Source: Gnetum montanum (Eukaryota > Streptophyta > Gnetopsida > Gnetales > Gnetaceae). From it: DNA of 64,000 nucleotides. Shown here in pieces: positions 34,940 through 46,499 of the stretch (its first letter is position 1; every line of letters begins with the position of its first letter). The notes beneath the pieces are model-generated. The model was given only the letters and a program-made list of their open reading frames with translations, was not told where the DNA came from and did not search any database. The stretch covers positions 1,291,258 to 1,355,257 of the forward strand of contig MNCI01017476.1 of the NCBI GenBank assembly GCA_015680685.1, written 5' to 3'. Both the position numbers and the translations under genes were made by a program.

Positions 34940-36190
34940 TACGATTTTAGATATGAATGATTCACTAGATTGGCAAATTCATTGCCATATTAATCAACAA
35001 GTTTGAATGCTCTATGGTCATAGGCCTTAGTGACCAAGAAAGGTCCTTCCTAGTTGGCTGAGAATTTGTTAGTGGGTTCACGAATGACCTTGAGAACTAT
35101 GTCCCCTTTCTTGATCATGTGTTGATATTAGTTGTGATAGTGCTTTTGTTGTTGATTTTCTTGGTACCATTCGATGTGATCAAGCATCTATGTGTGCTCC
35201 TCCTCTATAGAGTTAAGATATATAGTTCTCAACTCATTGTTCTAAGCTTCGCTGATGAAGTTTGAGAGGATCATCTAGAGTGATGAAGCTTGCAATTCAA
35301 GGGGCAAAATTACTTTAGACCTATAGACAAGATTGTAAGGCATATTACTTGTTGCTCTTTGTTGTGTTGTGCAGTAGGTCCAAATTAAGTAAACTAATTG
35401 CGCATGCCATCATTGTTTGCTATTGCTTAGTGTCTTCTTCAAAAGGTTGATGATGACTTTATTTATGGCCTTAGCTTGGCCATTTGCCTGAGGGTAGTAT
35501 GATGACAAGACGGAATGTTGGATACAAAAGTGCTCACAAAAGGCTTTAATCTTAGTATTACTAAATTGTGGCCCATTATCCATTACTATGGTCATGGATA
35601 AGTTGAAATGGGTCACTATGTTATCAAGCACAAATTTGCAAACCTGCTACAATGTCATCTTCCTAAGGGAAATAGCATCAACCCACTTGGTGAAATATTT
35701 AGTTTTGGTTATGATGAAGGTATGCCTTGTAGAGGACTTAGCCATTATTGGTTCAATGATGTCCAAAATCCAATGTTGGAATAGCCACATGATCTATGTT
35801 GTATGTAATTTAGTCAATGGTAGGTGCATTAGGTTACCATGCCATTAATACATGTTGCATGTTTTGACCTTAGAGATGCAATTACGCTTCATGTAAGGCC
35901 AATAATAGCCTAAGCGTATGATTTTCATTGCCATTTCCTTGCGTGGTATGTGACCTTTGCATAGTCCCTCATGAACTTGCTCAATGATTTTTTGTGCTTT
36001 GCTATTGCTTACATAGGTTAAGAGTATGCCATCGTAGGATTTGCGACATAAGGTGTTATCACTCATGATGACATATTGCCATGATTGTTTACGCATTGTG
36101 TCTTTTTGAGTAGCAGTTAAGTGTTTTGGAGGCTTACGTTGTAGAAGGTACACCTTGATATCATTGTACCACTCTCATACGTGGGTTGTG
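34940..36190 (-). pseudogene. T1 integrase (decayed)
   Basis: Minus-strand piece 36153-35845 carries the zinc-binding region, ending GYYWPYMKR and a C..C pair. Catalytic core: WILDIIEPI near 35770 (first D), then TIVMDNGPQFSN (second D) and YYPQANGQAKAINKVI (35631-35410). The catalytic glutamate of the usual NGQAEA is lysine here, and other stops are present, so the enzyme is dead. Downstream, about 35100-34940, KKGDIVLKVIREP and NWEGPFLVTKAY match the C-terminal GPY/F module, which completes a gypsy-type integrase. It would insert the element's DNA into the genome. Confidence 0.8.
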
Positions 36191-36379
36191 CTAACTATGG
36201 TTATGGATGCAATGTTAGTGATTTGCATGATAGGCACAATGCAATTCACCACTGAGGTGGGAAATGCATGGAACATGTCAAGTGCTATGCTTACAGCTAA
36301 TGTTGATAGCATGTCAACTATGGCATTCTCATTTCAAGGAATGTATTAGACATCTACTATTACAAACTATTGAAGTAAG

Positions 36380-36690
36380 TTCTTTGCTAGGTCATAGTAA
36401 GGCTGTAAATGTTGGGCCTTGCAGACATAAACCTCTATTACTTGGTTGACCACTAATTGTGAGTCACCTTAAATTGCTAGGTGTTGATCCTTAAGTCATG
36501 TGTTGCAAGGATATCTTGGAGGATACCTTCATACTCTGCCATGTTTTTAGTATAGGGAAATGAAAAGTGATATACAAAGGGTCAGATCTCCTTGGAGGTA
36601 AATGTGATAATGGTAGCGATGTTACCTCCTTGAGAGGTTGAAGCCCCATCTAAATGCATGAGTACCTCCTAGTTGAAAGTTACTTGACTA
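36380..36690 (-). pseudogene. T1 second, archaeal-type RNase H (aRNH)
   Basis: Minus frames show LDGASTSQGGNIATIITF, KNMAEYEGIL, GDSQLVVNQVIEVY and a C-terminal NENAIVDMLSTLA. These are the D, E, D and final D-bearing motifs of the plant/archaeal RNase H type (DGAS.., NEAEYEAL, GDSQLVVNQ, ADALA). The last aspartate region is partly preserved. It lies between the ordinary RNase H and integrase. Such a dual RNase H is typical of Tat-lineage elements (established knowledge). Several in-frame stops are present. Confidence 0.75.
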
Positions 36691-36779
36691 ACACTACTAA
36701 TGTGCTCATCTAGGAATTTAGGATCTATTGTGGCTTGATCATTCATGGGTGAAGCCATGAGTTGTGTGGTTATCGCTGG

Positions 36780-37085
36780 ACGTTTTGTCGAGGCTTCTGC
36801 AATGTAATGTAGGTCAAACTTTGCTATTATTTCTTTCCATAATCTGATGTGATTACTTTTGTAGATGTTTGTTTTAATTGCTTAGAGTATGTTATTCTTA
36901 CAAGTGATATTGACTTGGCTATAGAATGGGTAATGCCTCCACTTCTTAAGTGAGAAGAGTAAGACAAGGCAGTACTTTTCCACATTGTTGTATTTGCTTC
37001 ATGGGCTACTAATGCATGGATTAAGTAGTACATTGGGACCTCTATACCATCATCTCACTATTTGCAAAGTAGAGAAGTGATGGAC
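36780..37085 (-). pseudogene. T1 retroviral-type RNase H remnant
   Basis: Minus-strand 37033-36827 begins with YYLIHALVAHEAN.., the usual YYLSRTLVGAE.NY opening of the gypsy RNase H tail, followed by LSYSSHLRSGGITHSI (family LRHYM.AHTV). It probably corresponds to the connection-like non-catalytic half seen in Tat elements that have gained a second RNase H. Stops are present. Confidence 0.6.
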
Positions 37086-37199
37086 ATGTCAGAAGTGGTA
37101 AGGTAGATGAAAAAGGGTTTATCTCCTTGTAGAGGGTGAACTGTGGGAAGCTGCACCAACTTGTACTTAAGATCATCAAATGCTCATTGGCATTGAGTT

Positions 37200-38419
37200 G
37201 TCCACTCGAAGTGGGCTCCTTTCTTGAGTAGATGTTACACTGGTTGTAACTTATTGGTTAATTGCGTGATAAACATACATGTGAACTACAATCTACCTTG
37301 TAACCCTCATAGCTTATTAAGGTTTCTAAGGGGTACTAAGTTGGTTATGGCCTTAAACTTATCATGGTCTACTCATATTCTTGCTTTAGACACTATGAAA
37401 TCGAGCATCTAGCTTATTCTAATGTCAAAGACACATTCCTTGTGGTTCAACCTAAGATTTTATTTCAAAAAATGTTTAAGTACTATGTCTAGATCATTTG
37501 CATGGTTGTGAGCCACTTAGGACTTAACTGCTATGTCATCGACATAGTCATTGAGCAAGCTTAGCATGTAATCACTAAGGTTGTGTGTCATTGCTTGCTG
37601 ATATGTTGCTCCTATGTTCTTAAGTCTAAAGGACATCATGGTATAACAAGAAACCTCCCAAGTGGTCATAAAGGTTATGCTATGTTGGTGCTCAGGGTTG
37701 ATCCTAATTTGGTTGTAATCCAAGAACCCATCCATGAAAGATAACAAGGCATGTCTAGTCATGCTATTAATCAGTTGATTAATACTAGGCAAAGGAAAAT
37801 CATATTTGATGGTTACCTTGTTTAGGTCTTGAAAGTCTATGAAAATGCATATACTTCCATTTTTCATAGGCACAACCATGATGTTAAAGACCTAGTTTGC
37901 ATAGTCAATGGCCTAGATGAAACTAGCTTTGTAAAGCTTGGTGATTTCATCACAAATGGCCAATTCCACCTCAGGACTAACCTTGCATACTTTTTGTTTT
38001 ACTAGCTTAATGTAGGGATCTAAGATGATATTATGTTGGACTAGCCAAGGGTTTAGGCCCAACATGTCCTCATATGGCCATGTGAATACATTGATGTTAT
38101 CATTTAGCACCTTAGCGATGTCTTAGGCATGTTGGGGATGTAGTGAGGAGCTCAGTTTTAGCATTTTTGCCTTGCCATTGGGTGTTGTTACAAGGGTCTC
38201 AATGAGGGGATCCTCTATGATGTCCCTTGCCTCTAGATCAAGAGCCTTGAGTAGATTGTTGGGCCAGTCTGGTGGTTTCTCTACAGATGCTATATATTCG
38301 GCATAGGTTGTAGGCTCAAGGTCTAGGCCATGTGGGTTAATGTATCGCTCAATGTTGCCATGAGGTCTTGTGAGGACTAGATATGAGAGAAGCTACTCAG
38401 GCATCACCATGTCATATTC
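37200..38419 (-). pseudogene. T1 reverse transcriptase (decayed)
   Basis: Order on the minus strand: upstream linker (RPHGNIERYINPHGLDLEP near 38360-38300), FTWPYEDMLGLNP and VKQKVCKVSPEVE (38070-37960), then MVVPMKNGSICIFIDFQDLNKVTIK, with the family's P-pair motif at PLPSINQLI. RT core residues: LSFMDGFLDYNQI (catalytic D kept), FRLKNIGATYQQAM, and YVDDIAVKS (catalytic DD kept) at 37540-37517. Only the first half of the thumb is readable before stops. This enzyme copies element RNA into DNA. A good 3' splice site lies exactly at the upstream edge of this coding block (38420). Confidence 0.8.
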
Positions 38420-38455
38420 CTATAAAATAAACAAGCAAAATGTTAAGCAACACTT
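38420..38455 (-). promoter_or_regulatory. Candidate 3' splice site before T1 reverse transcriptase
   Basis: Minus strand: branch-like CTTAAC, pyrimidine-rich TTTTGCTTGTTTATTTTATAG, then coding GAATATGACATGG (EYDM). Ogre elements are known to splice out an intron between protease and RT; this site sits where that acceptor would be. Inference. Confidence 0.45.
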
Positions 38456-38544
38456 CTCTCAACTAAATTAATATGCACAAATGAATAAAAGAAATGCAAT
38501 GAAAATTTTCCTATGTGTGCATAAGGGGCTATAAAAAAGGTAGT

Positions 38545-38672
38545 TGTGTGTGCTAGTTTTAGGCCTTGGTAGGCTATGAGTGCCAGTTTTAGGTCTTAGA
38601 GGATCATGTGTGCTAGTTTTAGGTCTTAGCAGACTATGTGTGCCAATTTTAGGTCTTAGTAGACAATGTATG
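38545..38672. repeat. ~31-bp tandem repeats beside RT
   Basis: Four units of GTGCTAGTTTTAGGTCTTAG plus .AGACTAT. Related in sequence to the arrays at 34579-34885 and 44515-44725. Confidence 0.65.
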
Positions 38673-38689
38673 TGTTAAATGTGTCAATT

Positions 38690-40560
38690 CAGGAAGGGCT
38701 ATGCATGCTTGACAAATGAAATCAGCTTAGGCTTTCATTAGGCAAAAAAAAAATTTGGAAATCTTGGCTAAGGCATTCATAGGGATATGGAAAGTTGTAA
38801 ATTTTGACTAAGTGTGGGTGACTATGCTCTCGCCCAACTATGTTCTCATCCAAAAGTTAAAAATTTTGGCTAGGTATGGAGTGTAGTCCTAGGTGGATGG
38901 GTTATTAAACAACCTCAAGAGGGCATAAAGGTGTATTTTACCATGGGTTAGTTATCACTTTTAAACTTTCCAAATCTAAAGTTCAGAGTGTAGTCTTGCC
39001 ATCACCATTTTTTCACACTGCTAATGAAGAGTGTAGTTGGAGCAAGATGACACACTAAACTAGATACTTGCACCCCGGATTGGTGAATGTGGACGAGGGG
39101 GAGCACACATTGGGCTACTTGCTATAGGCATGTGTGGAAGAGAGGAGACTATCAATGTCCACCAAGTGCCCCAACTATGTTCTCCCCTTTGTCATTTTTT
39201 CCTTACTTTGTTTGTTTCACCATTTTGCACTTAGAGGATTTGGGATGTAGCTTGTTGGCACCCTATCATGGCAAGTGCTGCTACCACCATAGGCTATTTT
39301 TAATTTCCATTTCTAGGAATGAGTGTGTTGGGAAGGGTTTTTTCTTGCCATGGGTAAGGGTTTTGTTTCCTATGTGGGCTAGGGGTGTTTGGACATACAT
39401 GGGGAGGGCAAGGTAGGGGTCAAGGTTTCTAGCTATGGCTAGGGATGACTAACTATGGGGTAGAAGGTGTGGTGAGGGTTCTAAATTTTTTTTATTTTTT
39501 ATTTTTCTTAAAAATAGATTGAGAAGGAGGTAGGGCCAAGTGTGTCAAGGGATGTAGAGGCCATGGGGTGATCGCACCCCATGGCACAACAAAGGTTATA
39601 AAGGCATTACACCCAACAACATGGCCACATGGCCACAGGGGCAGTGAGGGGTGCTATGCCCTACAGTGTGGCCATGAGGGTTGCTAGGATGACTGACCTT
39701 GGGGCACATTTTTTGTACATTTTTTTTATTTTCAAATTTTTTTCTACATTGGAGTTTAGGGTAGTGATAGTGGAGGAGGAAGAGAGGAGATAGCTTGGTG
39801 GGTACGACAAGCATAGTAGCATGGTAGCGTGTAAGGATTGCATGTGGCAGGGCATGGACATGAAGCACAATGTAGGGTGGGTAGTGCCATGATAGGGTAT
39901 GGTGCATAAGGCATAGAAGGTGTAATGGATGCTTAGGGCATGGGAGTAGTAGTGTGAAGAGGATGATGAGATAGCACATGATGCCCCGGTAAGGTACATT
40001 ATGCAGAAAGTGTTGCGACAGTAGCTAGAACTTCATTCTTAAAGTTGCAGCTAGGACTACTCTCTCCATGCCTTTGAGGCATAGTTGATGCAAGTGTTTG
40101 ACAAAATGTGTCGAGTCAAAAGTTAGTTTTTTGGGACTACAGTTTGTAAACAGTGTAGTCACAATGCCCATAGTTGAAAAAAAATTTTAGTTTAACTACG
40201 CTCTCCACATTTTGAAGTATAGTCAAGATGCTCTTAGAGTTAAAAAAATTCATCCTATTCTTGGACTACACTTTTCACTGAGGCAATTCAATGCTAGAAA
40301 AAAATTTATCACTTTCTGGACTACACTGTTCAGAGTCAGAAAAATTTTGCAAAAAAGTCTATAAATTGTGCATAATGGTAAACTTATGAAATGTAATAAT
40401 GCTAATCATGAAAATTGCAACGATGGTAAACTTACACAAACAATCTGATGCTAGAGCTATGAAACTTGTGAAAGGAAATGCTAATCCTATGTAAACATGT
40501 TGTACCCTAGTAAGTACCCAGCGTATCATGTCAAATAAGTTGGTTGACATCCTATATTTG
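38690..40560. other. Tat LTR/UTR-like sequence inside the T1 intron-like gap
   Basis: Contains the same vocabulary as T1 LTRs: GACTATGCTCTCGCCC (38820), GGAGTGTAGTCC, AACTACGCTCTCCAC (40196, CpG intact) and GTTAGAAAAATT-like phrases. A purine-poor coding-like stretch on the minus strand (39596-39999) is probably chance. Could be a nested LTR fragment or lineage UTR; the ends are not visible. Confidence 0.35.
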
Positions 40561-41580
40561 TGGGGCCCTAGAGGGAATTACCAAAACTAAGGATTTATGT
40601 TAGTCCATGTTACATTATACTAACCTCGCTGACTTAATTTAATAATTTTAGATCAAAATTTTCATCTATGTACATATACTAACACTTCATTTGTTGCTTG
40701 ATGGTTACAAGGTGCTACTGAAATCCATATTAGTTGTCGTGGAGCTCATGAACATCTTGTGTTGCATGAGTAAGCTTGTTCCTAACATGTCTTATACTAG
40801 ATATGTAGGTGGGTTAGTAGCTAGTGTGGTTCTAGCTAGGGGCTTGTGAGTTCCTAGGGGTACCTATTGTAGTAGTTTAGTGTGATCATGTGGTCACACT
40901 TAGAAGTGGAGGATGCTAGTGCCATCAATGAGACATTGCTACTTGGGGCTAACTAGGACATTTTGAGGTTCATTTTAGATGAGCCTACTACTAGTAGTGA
41001 TGGGACAAGTCATTTAGGTAAAGGACCCAGGAGCACTTAGTGCTGATCTAGGATATGGCACATGACAAGGTTTAGTTGCTACAAGAGCAACATCCTCTTT
41101 GTTGCGCTGCTAGTGCACACCTTGTTCCAAAACCCACTTTGAACTATCTACTACGTTAGAGGATAAGTGCTCTTATGGCTTTCACAGTTTGTCTTTTGCT
41201 ACTTGCTCATGCTACCTTGCTAATGGCTCATGCTTAATACTAGATTCAAAGTTGATGAGAAGGGCCTTCATGATGAGGAAAATGCTCTAGCCTTAACTCA
41301 CACCACCCTGGAGGTGTTCTCCTCTAGTCCAAATGTTTAGAAAGCTGTGTTTAAGTAGGTGGGGTTTGATTTGAAAGCTTACCTTGCTCACTATCCAAGG
41401 GCATATGAATGATGTAGGATCCACAACTAGTTGGATGAGGAGTAGGCCATTAGTGTGATTAACATTGATGTTGTAGTACCACCCCATATCGTACCCTATT
41501 TATGTCATGTATGCATCTAAGCTTTAACTCATGTACTTTCTCATGTGTTTCTTGTTAGTTTATCTTTTGCATAATTCTAA
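40561..41580. other. Sequence leading into antisense ORF
   Basis: No clear homology. May hold upstream exons of the plus-strand ORF that follows. No reliable frame. Confidence 0.3.
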
Positions 41581-44250
41581 TGTTATTTTTCCTTTGTTAC
41601 ACCTACAGTTGTTTCAAGCAAGGTGATGGTGGCCACCACCAGCCGCATAGAGGCCACCCTCATCATGAAATATGGTGATGTGAAGGGTTTGTAGCATTGG
41701 TTGTGCCACAAGACCTTAGAGGAATTGATAGCTAGACTCACGTATGCAAGGTTGATGGACCTATTTTTGGCCCTTAGCCTGAGTATTCCAATGGCCAAAA
41801 TGGTCACCATCATTAACTTCTTCAGCATTGATGTTCGATAGTTCATCACTTGAGTGTGTGGTGTGAGGGTAGTGTCCAACCTCAATGAGGACTTCTTTGT
41901 TGACCTCTTTGGCCTCCCCACTAATGACCCATTGATTGTTGATAAGGCTAGTAGGAAGGTGGACCACATTGGGGAGATCGAGGATTAGTTGGAAACCACC
42001 TAATCTCACAAGGGCATACCAATCAAGAATGTGCTTATGCCTAAGGTACGTGAGCTCTACCCTCTTTTTCTCTCACATGCCTTTCCTAAGTTGCTCCTCC
42101 AAAGAAAGATCCTTGGGGTGGAGTAGGCATGGATGATGAAAGAGATGCTACTAAATGGTACAAGGTTTAATTGAGCTACCTATATTGCTACCAAATTGCA
42201 TACAAAGATCTCCAAGCTATGGTTTAACATCTAGGTGTAGTCCCACATTCACTTCATGTTCTTCATAGGGTACCTACGAAGGTTTATGAAGCTTTTGGTC
42301 ATATGTGATGGTGGGTGTTGGGTGGTGTAAGACCATGATCAACTTTCAAAGTCATGGATCAAGCACCTATTTATGATTACATGGGCACAAGACCTCCTAG
42401 AGGAGATCGATGAGTTGTTATCCATAATGACTAAAGGTACCATGGAATGGTCACATTACTCATGTGATAGCATAGGTGAGGGTCCCCTAGTTGGCATCGG
42501 GGATGTGACTAAGATGGATTGCTACATTGCAAAGATGGTGGGACCATCCAAGGCAAAGATTAAGTGGCCACGTCCTATGAAGGAGGCTGATCTTGAGGCC
42601 GGGAGGCCAAGTAGAAAGAAGATCCGTATCAAGTCTCAAAGCTTGCATACGAAGGTTGCAGGTTAGATGTGTAACTTGTTAGATGCATTTATTATATTAA
42701 TGTTTGTTTATATTCTTATGTTTTCACTTATGCTATGCTATGCTAACATGCTACGCATGCATATGTTAATTGGAATGACAAGAGAGAGGGCTAACAAAGC
42801 AATAATCAAGGCAGTAGCAGAAGAAGCAACTCCTCAAGCTAAGGAGTGGGAGACTCATGGAGATGAGTTACTTAGTGTATAAAAGACCCTTAAATAGTTG
42901 GAGGAGGGGTTGCTACATCCTGATGGGTGTAATTTTGATTGCCTATTTGATGATGTGTAGTTGGGTGACCCCTCTACACTCATGCTTAAAGGCTTACTAC
43001 GTAACTACTTTATGTTGCCATCTGTTATTACTTTTTTGGTCCAGCATCTTTGGTTGTTTGGCTATATGCTAATTGCATCATTGTGTTATAGCCTCAAATG
43101 TTCCTACTATTGGTCCCACCCCTACCTATCACATGGAGTTGTGGGTAGATGTGTGAAGGACATGGTGGACCATTTGTAATAAGTAGATTCCAAGCTTAGT
43201 ATGATTGTTATGGTGCTTTGCTTAGTGTTGTTTCACCGATTGAATGCTTAGTTTTTGGCTAAGATTAATCGCTTGTTTCATGCCAATAGGTTCTAAGCTT
43301 TAGTGGGATCCAAGTAGGGTGGCCAAGGTGGATGCCCTCCTTGATCTCCATCCTGAGGTGGATTAGATGTCTCGTCGCATGTATAAGATAGCCAACAAGT
43401 GCATGATTTCCTATGCAAAAGCATTGTGGATCTATAGGCACTCGAAAGAGCACCTATGAAAGCATGTGCACAAGCTTCAGGTGAAAGTGATTAGCCAAGA
43501 TATGAAGATTAGAGATCCTTAATCCCGATATGACTTTCTAGTAGCCATGTCACAAGAAGATAACACCTGGATAACCTCTAAGATAGAGTCTACTCATTAT
43601 TGATCAGCTCTTAGAGGCAAGAATGAGGCCACTTAAGAGGTGATCAAGTAGCAGCTATAGATGAGCCTACTCACCCAGAAGAATCAAGATTGGAAGAATT
43701 ATGGCACTAAGGTGTATTGGTGGAGGTAGACTTAGAAGAATCACAAGCACCAATACAAGCGTAAGCATGATTTGTACCTTCAATGTTACAAGGAGGAGTT
43801 TTTCAAACACTATCATCTTGAGATGTTTCTTGAGGTTATTGGTGAGAGGCAAGCTTATCAGTTGTTCACTCGGCATATAGTGGTGAGTGGCTCTCCCAAT
43901 TGGTAGATCACCACCCTTTTAGGAGAGGCTTTCTTTGCTACCTTTTCCATGGAACCACTTGCATGGATTGCCATGGATAAAGGCAAGACCATGGTAGGGA
44001 TTGAGTTTCACCAAGAGGACTAGATGCAACTTTCTAAGGTTAAGATCCTTTGATGTTTGGAGGATGGCCTTAAAATGTTGCCTCCAAAGGACACTGATGC
44101 AGGACCCTCTCAAGCTAGTTGTTATTTTTTTATGCTTTTTTGATGTTTTAGATTATCTTGTGTATTAGAATTTTACTTACTAACTGCTTTTTTTGTTGCA
44201 GTTATGGTAGCAGGTACTAGGAGATGTTATGGGCCCTAGCAATGTAGTAG
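41581..44250 (+). pseudogene. Antisense, intron-containing-looking ORF inside T1 (plus strand)
   Basis: It lies opposite to T1 coding. After a 3' splice-like ATTTTTCCTTTGTTACACCTACAG (ends 41608) a plus-strand frame reads MKYGDVKGL, ITVSNLNEDFFVDLFGLP-like text, then LMPKVRELYPLFLSHAFPK and LNGTRFN.ATYIATKL. The spacing of LxPxxRxLYxxFLSHxxxP and N.A..I recalls the putative plant transposon protein domain (PF20167) by eye; the match is weak. A basic segment at 42500-42660 (SRKKIRIKS) follows. A later exon-like piece (43920-44110, FATFSMEPLAWIAMDKGK) precedes a textbook acceptor at 44178-44201. Many TAG stops. Some Tat-clade elements (for example Grande) are known to carry an antisense ORF, there between pol and the 3' LTR; here it lies between protease and RT. 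Product unknown. Confidence 0.45.
44178..44201 (+). promoter_or_regulatory. Consensus branch point and 3' splice site
   Basis: TACTAAC (44178-44184) is followed by TGCTTTTTTTGTTGCAG ending at 44201. This is an unusually perfect plant intron end, on the strand opposite to T1 coding. Confidence 0.55.
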
Positions 44251-44514
44251 GGGAGGAATGACCTCCACCTCCACGTAGTGCCACTAGTTGAGCATAACCT
44301 GATGTGGCCTTGCCATTTGGCATTTTTGCATTTTTATTATATTCTTGCTACTCATGCTATGTACTGCTATTCATGTGAAATTTAGTGCATGTGTTCACTA
44401 TATGGATAATGTACAAACTCTATTTTTATTTTATTTATTTTGTGCTTACTATGCTTGTAATGTGATGGATTAAAGTGCTAAGTTGGGATTGTATGGTGAT
44501 AATGTACTAGGTCA

Positions 44515-44725
44515 TTACGATCTCCATGCTAGTTTAAGGCCATAATGGGAGGGCCAATGTTAGGTTAAGGCCATTTTGGACTGAAGCATTGCTAGTTTAA
44601 GGCCATTTCGAGCTATAGGTGTAGAATTATAGGTAGTAGTTTAAGGCCATTTTGGGTCAAAGCATTGCCAGTTTAGGGCCATGGCAGGTTGCATGTTGCC
44701 AATTTAAGGCCATGGTGAGCCACAT
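44515..44725. repeat. ~40-bp tandem repeats, GTTTAAGGCCAT type
   Basis: Five to six units of GCTAGTTTAAGGCCATNNNGGG. The segment GGCCATGGTGAGCC is nearly self-complementary. Related arrays lie at 34579 and 38545. Confidence 0.65.
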
Positions 44726-45249
44726 AGTGCTATTTCTCTTTTTGTGATTCTAGCTTTTATGATTTTAATGCATTTTTATGTTTTTCATGCATAAGCTAAT
44801 AACTGCAAAAGGATAAACTAGATGAGCAAATGCGTAGACTAAACAAAATGCATAAACAAAGCAAATAAATGCATAAACAAAGTAGGAAATGTGTAATCTA
44901 AGCAATAAAGCTAAATGTAAATGTGTAAATGAATGTAATGTAAGTGAAAAGTGAAATGCATGGCTAAATATAAAAATAGAGGGCATGTAGGCACCTAGCG
45001 CATGTTGGACTAAAGAGATGCCTTAGTCATGTAGTTGCTTCCTAACTTGGTGTGGGTTAGGAGGCATGCATGGCTTAGATGGTAACATGTGGTATTCTCC
45101 TTTCACATTTTATGTCAAAGGGTAAGTCTTCGCATAAGGTGTCCTTTGGGAGGTCATTAGCTTCTTTCGCTTGTTTGGGTGGGTTTGCCTCATGTGTTTC
45201 CTCCTCATCTTTTACTATACACACATCATTAGGGAACTCCACCTCTAAC
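44726..45249. other. Spacer between tandem repeats and protease
   Basis: AT-rich, with several AATGCATAAACAAAG phrases at 44820-44890. Minus-strand coding may extend from the protease into 45080-45249 but has no recognisable motif. Confidence 0.35.
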
Positions 45250-45700
45250 CCTTACTTTGTATCAATGTTGTTAATGGCTAGAGCAGCTATGTTGTCATCA
45301 TGAATAATGACCTCACCACCTTCATATGGAAGGTGTATTTTTTGGTGGATGGAAGAGGAGATGGCTTATAATTGGGCCAACCAAGGGCTGCCCAATATTA
45401 GGTTGAAGCATGACATTTCCTCTATAGTGATGAACTAAGTAGTAGTGGGGAATTCTGCACTTTCCACAAAGGCTATCATGATGATCCCTCTAATGATAAT
45501 GCATAACCCATTGAAGGACGTTAGGAATTTTTTATTTGTTGGTTTGATCTACTCGATGATGCCTAATTTGTTGACAATGGTGTATGGGATGACATTTTTT
45601 GTTGCCTTGTCATCAATGTGCATCCTTCTGATCTTGCATTGCCTAATGCGTATTGTGATGAACATGAATGCTATGTTGACTTGAGCCTTCTCAAGGTCAA
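45250..45700 (-). pseudogene. T1 retropepsin-like protease (decayed)
   Basis: The minus frame reads RRMHIDDKATKNVIPYTIVNKLGI near 45640-45560. In gypsy elements this position is hINxxI-type '(I)L(I)D(S/G)GS(S/A)xN(I/V)I' followed by a hydrophobic helix; the active-site D is kept but the usual GS/GA that follows is DK. Downstream NGLCIIIRGIIMIAFVE fits the flap/second-lobe region. It would cut Gag-Pol into mature proteins. Stops are present. Confidence 0.55.
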
Positions 45701-46499
45701 TCTTATGTCACAAAATGCAAGGGGTGTTGAACTTGATTCCTATGTTGTAGGAGGAAACATCATAGCATGGATGGAATACTCATCTATTGGGATGTTTTCT
45801 ATGATAGGAATGGAGGTCAACATCTAGACTAGCATCTCGTGGTGGGAAGATGAGGTCATAATCAAGTATATAAGCTCAGCATTGTGTTCTTCTACTTTAA
45901 TTCTTACTTGACCTAGGCTAGTGCATCTAGGAAGTCCTTGCTAGTGCGTACTATTTTGTTGGCCTTGACCTCCTCCATATGGCCTAAGAGATGGATCTCT
46001 CATGGAGGAGACTTGGGCTTGTCTTGTTTGGCCTATTTTTGGGCCTTAGTGCTCACTTGTGGCTTGCTAGTGATGGCTTTTTCAATTGTTTCAGCCATGG
46101 GAATTACAAAAAGGGGGATTAGTTTTTGTGGACCTAGTACCCTCTTCTCTTGATGTTATCTAGTCATATTATTAGTGAGATGATCATTAGGCCTCTTGGG
46201 CTACCACCTAGATGGTTTGTTAGTATGACCAGTAGGATTAGCTTTTGGGAATTAGGGGACTGATGTGTTATCCACCATTGGACTCTAGGTAGGTGTGGGA
46301 TAATAATGTTGTGATACCTTTATGATAAAGGATGGCTAAATTGTTGTTGCCATGATATGCTAGGGATCCTTGACCATGAAGGGTGTTGTGGGTGCTTGAG
46401 GTGACACTCTAATGATGAAAGAGGGCCTTGAACTCATGGAGGCCAAGGGAGCCCTTGCATTGCCAAAGGACACATAGATCATAAATGGTCATTGCATTG

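Noticed and set aside
39596-39999. Two long overlapping minus-strand ORFs (127 and 112 aa), H/P/L/S-rich.
   Set aside because: Composition follows from a G/T-rich repetitive plus strand. No domain pattern, two frames open at once, and within Tat UTR-like sequence.
41583-42009. Minus-strand ORFs in phase with T1 direction.
   Set aside because: The plus strand carries the better pattern and the splice signals; the minus frames show no gypsy motif.
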